Shown: piece after piece, positions 7,280 through 9,770 of the stretch
Layout of the letters: each line of letters starts with the position of its first letter
Numbering within the stretch: position 1 is the stretch's first letter
NCBI GenBank assembly: GCA_036562765.1
Contig: DATCJO010000162.1
Span: forward strand, 1 to 9,770
From: JAAYFT01 sp036562765
GTDB lineage: Bacteria > Bacillota > Clostridia > Tissierellales > Tissierellaceae
Reading direction: 5' to 3'
Length of the DNA: 9,770 bases
The notes under the pieces: model-generated
What the model saw: only the letters and a program-made list of their open reading frames with translations
Databases searched by the model: none
Told to the model about the DNA's origin: nothing
Translations under genes and position numbers: made by a program

Positions 7280-7396
7280 TTAATTTACCTCCTTTTTATT
7301 TATACGTTTCCTAAATATGCCCCAAAATTCAGTCTTTGAACTTTACGCGTTTAATTCCATTTTGCTTGAAGTTCTTATACAATTTTTGTAAAATGA

Positions 7397-7434
7397 CCTT
7401 CCGGGAATATAAAATTGCTTATATTCCCGGAAGG
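7397..7434 (-). promoter_or_regulatory. Perfect 16-bp intercistronic hairpin between binding-protein and permease genes
   Basis: CCTTCCGGGAATATAA and its exact reverse complement flank a 6-nt loop, starting 9 nt after the stop of the lipoprotein gene. The stem is long and strong but is not followed by a clean U-tract on the minus strand (TCATTTTAC follows). It is therefore more likely a partial terminator or a 3'-end mRNA stabiliser than a full terminator. Such hairpins between malE- and malF-type genes are a known way to keep binding protein in excess of permease. A second, small inverted repeat (TACAA/TTGTA, 7378-7390) lies next to it. Confidence 0.88.
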
Positions 7435-7443
7435 AATAGTAAA

Positions 7444-8832
7444 TTATTCTACTAAATTAGCCCAGTAAGTCTCTATTTCTTTTGCTAAACCCTCCCTATC
7501 TATAGCATCTGCAAGATATTTTTGCATGCTGCCACCTAGGACCTGCCAATGATCCGATGGATATATAATATTAAAGTCTAAAAATCGATTGGCGTTAATA
7601 TAACTTACTAATGATTTATTCAATGGGTTAACTTGTTCCAACGTAATATGGGTATAAGCAGGAACAATTTGCATCTTATTTATAACGTAGTCTTGACCAG
7701 TTTCAGAATATAACAGCCAATCAATAAATTTCTTAGCTGCAGCCTGCTGCTTCAATGAATTTTGTTCCTTGTCTACACCTAAGTACATAGTATATACACT
7801 TAACAATCTAGTATTTGCTTCATAAGACGGATCGTCACTAACTGGAATAGGCATCAAACCAAAATCTGATGGATTTGCTCCCATACGCTCCATAACAGGC
7901 CACATAAATGTTCCCATAAACCAGAATGCAACTTCTCCACTCGTTAATAATGCTGCATCTTTGTCCGTGTTCCCTGCTAATGGATCATTTTTGTGAATAT
8001 TGTATTTCTTCATCAAATCAAAAGTATCCAACCAACCATTAAATATTTTATTATTGATTAAATCTATCTTACCTTGTCTTAAATCTTCTGTAAATTCCTG
8101 ATTCTTTTCTGAATTTGGGAATTGATGAGCATACATATACATCATATAATGCGCACCAAGAGACCAATCCTCCCGAGAAATAGCAATTGGGGCTATACCT
8201 TTCGCCTCTAATTGCTTAAATATATTTTCCAAATCACTGATAGTCTTAATAGTGTTAGGATCAAATTCCTGTCCAATTGCTTCTTCTATAACCTTTTTAT
8301 TGTATACAAATCCTACCGATTCAACAGCAAACGGAGCCGCGCATACTTTCCCATCTTCTGTTGTTACAGGCTTTAAAGCCGCTTCTATAGTATCATTTAT
8401 AAATCTTTCTCCCGAAAGATCTAGAACTTTATCAGCTACTTTTAAAACATCTCCCTGTTCTATCATAAATAAACTAGGTGCATTTCCGGCATTATACATT
8501 ACAGTAAGTGTTTGATATGGAGATTTCCCACTTTCGGCTGGAAGGGCTTCTGCTACAATTCCGGGATTTTCTCTTGAAAATGCTTCGCATGCTTCCTGTA
8601 ACTCATTTATTATTTCCGGTTTTCCATTGAGGAAACTGATTTTTGTAGGATTGTTCGGATCAAAAGTTATTTCTTCTGTGGAATCTTTTTTCTCATTATC
8701 ATTAGAAGTTTTTGTTGTCTCAGTACTGTCTTTTTTTTCGGTTTCGGAAGCCTTGGTACATCCTACAGCAGCTGAAAATAAGAATATCAGAACCAACAAT
8801 AATACAAAAAATCTTAAATAGCTTTTATACAT
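7444..8832 (-). CDS. Sugar ABC transporter substrate-binding lipoprotein (extracellular SBP family 1)
   Basis: Surface-anchored sugar-binding protein of 462 residues. It has a hydrophobic signal segment (about 7-23) ending in a lipobox with Cys25 (SAAVGC), so it should be lipidated and cleaved there. A hydrophilic Thr/Lys/Glu linker (about 26-55) contains the repeated motif EKKDSTE, a tether away from the membrane. The mature domain starts at about 64 (KISFLNGKPE). It shows family features such as LTVMYNAGNAPSLFMIEQGDV (108-128, in two parts) and GEVAFWFMGTFMWPVM, then ending with AAAKKFIDWLLYSETGQ. The start is clear: AAGGAGGGG lies 7 nt before the ATG. It is the first gene of the uptake operon and probably its most expressed product, given the hairpin behind it. 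The ligand is inferred as sucrose or a sucrose-containing compound from the enzymes downstream. Confidence 0.93.
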   Translation of the reverse strand: MYKSYLRFFVLLLVLIFLFSAAVGCTKASETEKKDSTETTKTSNDNEKKDSTEEITFDPNNPTKISFLNGKPEIINELQEACEAFSRENPGIVAEALPAESGKSPYQTLTVMYNAGNAPSLFMIEQGDVLKVADKVLDLSGERFINDTIEAALKPVTTEDGKVCAAPFAVESVGFVYNKKVIEEAIGQEFDPNTIKTISDLENIFKQLEAKGIAPIAISREDWSLGAHYMMYMYAHQFPNSEKNQEFTEDLRQGKIDLINNKIFNGWLDTFDLMKKYNIHKNDPLAGNTDKDAALLTSGEVAFWFMGTFMWPVMERMGANPSDFGLMPIPVSDDPSYEANTRLLSVYTMYLGVDKEQNSLKQQAAAKKFIDWLLYSETGQDYVINKMQIVPAYTHITLEQVNPLNKSLVSYINANRFLDFNIIYPSDHWQVLGGSMQKYLADAIDREGLAKEIETYWANLVE

Positions 8833-9217
8833 AAATAAACCCCTCCTTAAATATTTTAGTTAGGTTTTTTAAAATCGTAAATCCTACAAAAATTTGCTTC
8901 TTATTTCAACAGAATTCCCCCTTTTTATTCAAAGTAAGGAAATCCTGCTTGAAGCCAAAACATTTTAATGCAAAAGTATACTCAATCAAATTTTGTAACG
9001 ATAATAAACATCTGAAAATTACAATAGAGTATATTGATAATTAACTTCTTATCTTTGATAAGTGTAAATCAATATGGCAATTGCTTTTTCAAAATATTTC
9101 AAAATATAGGAACTTTTTCCTTACCAAAGCATAACTTTTAGCGTCCTCAACCCTATTATTCCATAAAAAACTCTTATTAAATTACTTAAATTTTCAATTA
9201 TATCCAACTTTATCTAC
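8833..9217 (-). other. Long untranslated leader of the uptake operon
   Basis: If transcription starts where the consensus promoter predicts (about 9217), the lipoprotein mRNA carries a leader of about 385 nt. I see no recognisable riboswitch or T-box and no long reading frame in it. Near its 3' end, a GGGGG ribosome-binding-like tract (8921-8917) stands 7 nt before a TTG-AAA-TAA minimal reading frame (8909-8901). A possible second promoter (TTGATT, 16 bp, TAAAAT at about 8961-8988) would shorten the leader, but it is weak. Confidence 0.5.
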
Positions 9218-9224
9218 CATAGCT

Positions 9225-9253
9225 ATTATAATTCAAAGCTGATTATATGTCAA
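9225..9253 (-). promoter_or_regulatory. Sigma-A promoter of the uptake operon
   Basis: On the minus strand a perfect TTGACA (9253-9248) and a perfect TATAAT (9230-9225) are separated by exactly 17 bp, as in the promoter at 5403-5431. The spacers differ in sequence apart from their first bases, so the two promoters share design but are not a copied block. Transcription should start near 9217. Confidence 0.87.
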
Positions 9254-9265
9254 CCGTTTAATATA
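9243..9265 (-). promoter_or_regulatory. LacI-family-type operator, copy 2
   Basis: The core TATTAAACGGTTGACA (minus-strand sense, 9263-9248) covers the -35 box and matches the site at 5421-5443 at 22 of 23 positions including flanks. The single change weakens the left half of the palindrome. Identical placement relative to both promoters argues for one repressor controlling uptake and catabolism together. Confidence 0.75.
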
Positions 9266-9630
9266 ATTTTTATTCGAAATGGCAATTAAAAATTACAAAA
9301 ACGTAATTTAAAGGAAAATTTGATATACATATACAAATCTTGCCGTGCAAAATGTAAGAATGGTCTAAATTTAGTGCCTCAGTCTTTACATTTTATTCCA
9401 TATATAGCCTAGCTTCCTTTAGAAAAATATGCTTAGTTGAATAACAGTATGACTTTTAATTTACGTTCTAATTTTATGAGCCTTAACTTTACGACAAGTC
9501 AACTAAAGATTTTTAACTCTTGTTTTTTATTAGCAGTTATTGTACTATAACTATTAGCTTTACTATTTTTAGAGCATATTTTAAGACTAATATTCTTGCT
9601 AAGGAAATACTAGATGCGGTCTTATAACAG
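9266..9630. other. Gene-free AT-rich region between the operator and the IS21-family end
   Basis: No reading frame with plausible coding character was found on either strand. An imperfect inverted repeat with arms AAAATGTAAGA (9349-9359) and TCTTTACATTTT (9383-9394) encloses about 23 bp; it is AT-rich and could be an old terminator or chance. The regulator gene expected near such operons is not here. Confidence 0.5.
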
Positions 9631-9701
9631 TGTCAATAGCGGATTTAAATTGACCCATTTTTAACAGATAAAATTTGACCCACCCTGGCTTTTTTTAAAA
9701 A

Positions 9702-9770
9702 CTAGACGCTATTACGCGGGCTAGCATATAGCCCGGTTTTTAGCCTGTCCTTTAGGCGGTAGCTGTTGCC
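9702..9770 (-). CDS. istB: IstB-like helper ATPase of the IS21-family element, C-terminal fragment
   Basis: The last 22 codons and a TAG stop are in the window; they begin GNSYRLKDRLKTGL. IstB proteins of IS21 elements commonly end with a 'G.SYRLK..L..G' segment, and istB is the last gene before this end of the element. The stop lies 71 bp from the terminus. IstB is the AAA+ ATPase that helps the IstA transposase choose a target. Whether the full gene is intact cannot be seen. Confidence 0.78.
   Translation of the reverse strand, partial: GNSYRLKDRLKTGLYASPRNSV
9717..9742 (+). terminator. Possible plus-strand intrinsic terminator within the istB 3' end
   Basis: CGGGCTA, a GCATA loop and TAGCCCG form a perfect 7-bp stem followed by GTTTTT on the plus strand. 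In this sense it would stop transcription entering the element from the flank, antisense to istB. The structure lies in coding sequence, so it may be chance. Confidence 0.35.

Larger units (their letters stand above)
9631..9770 (-). mobile_element. IS21-family insertion sequence, istB-side terminus (runs off the right edge)
   Basis: The element ends at 9631 with TGTCAATAGC. Two related repeats follow, GATTTAAATTGACCCA (9642-9657) and GATAAAATTTGACCCA (9667-9682), identical at 13 of 16 positions and 25 bp apart. Multiple internal repeats with a TTGACCC core next to a TG terminus are typical of IS21-family ends, where they bind the IstA transposase. Inward of them lies the end of istB in the expected orientation. 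Target-site duplication cannot be judged because the other end is outside the window. Confidence 0.82.

Noticed and set aside
8985..9012. Possible CcpA (cre) site in the leader of the uptake operon
   Set aside because: The sequence around TTATCGTTACAA has a central CG but fails most fixed positions of the cre consensus.

Overview
The window looks like low-GC chromosomal DNA of a spore-forming Firmicute, most likely class Clostridia. The evidence is a cotJ spore-coat operon at the left edge, AT-rich intergenic DNA, strong AGGAGG-type ribosome binding sites, consensus sigma-A promoters, and an MsmEFG-type sugar ABC transporter. Genus cannot be told from the sequence. Every gene I accept is on the minus strand, so the biological order runs from high to low coordinates.

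Layout in transcription order. (1) 9631-9770 is the terminus of an IS21-family insertion sequence with the last codons of istB. (2) 9264-9630 is AT-rich and has no recognisable gene. (3) 9225-9263 is a consensus promoter with a LacI-type operator over its -35 box. It is followed by a leader of about 385 nt and a three-gene sugar uptake operon: substrate-binding lipoprotein (7444-8832), MalF-type permease (6398-7279) and MalG-type permease (5571-6401). A perfect 16-bp hairpin separates the lipoprotein gene from the permease genes. (4) 5403-5441 is a second promoter/operator of almost identical design. It drives a four-gene catabolic operon: alpha/beta-hydrolase esterase, DUF34/Nif3-family protein, GtfA-type sucrose phosphorylase and PfkB-family fructokinase. 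(5) 286-1075 has no intact gene; it holds the decayed C-terminal end of an IS256-family transposase at about 450-611. (6) 1-267 holds cotJA and the start of cotJB.

How it fits together: sucrose or a related sucrosyl compound is bound by the lipoprotein and imported unphosphorylated by the two permeases, using an ATPase encoded elsewhere. Sucrose phosphorylase splits it with phosphate into glucose-1-phosphate and fructose, and fructokinase makes fructose-6-phosphate. The nearly identical operators (22 of 23 bp) suggest both operons answer to one LacI-family repressor, whose gene is not in the window. The esterase and the DUF34 protein are unexpected partners in such a pathway and are the least explained part; an acylated sucrose substrate is one possibility. 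I see no clearly new defence, RNA or mobile system. The points most worth checking are the twin operator/promoter design, the esterase/DUF34 pair, and the long leader.
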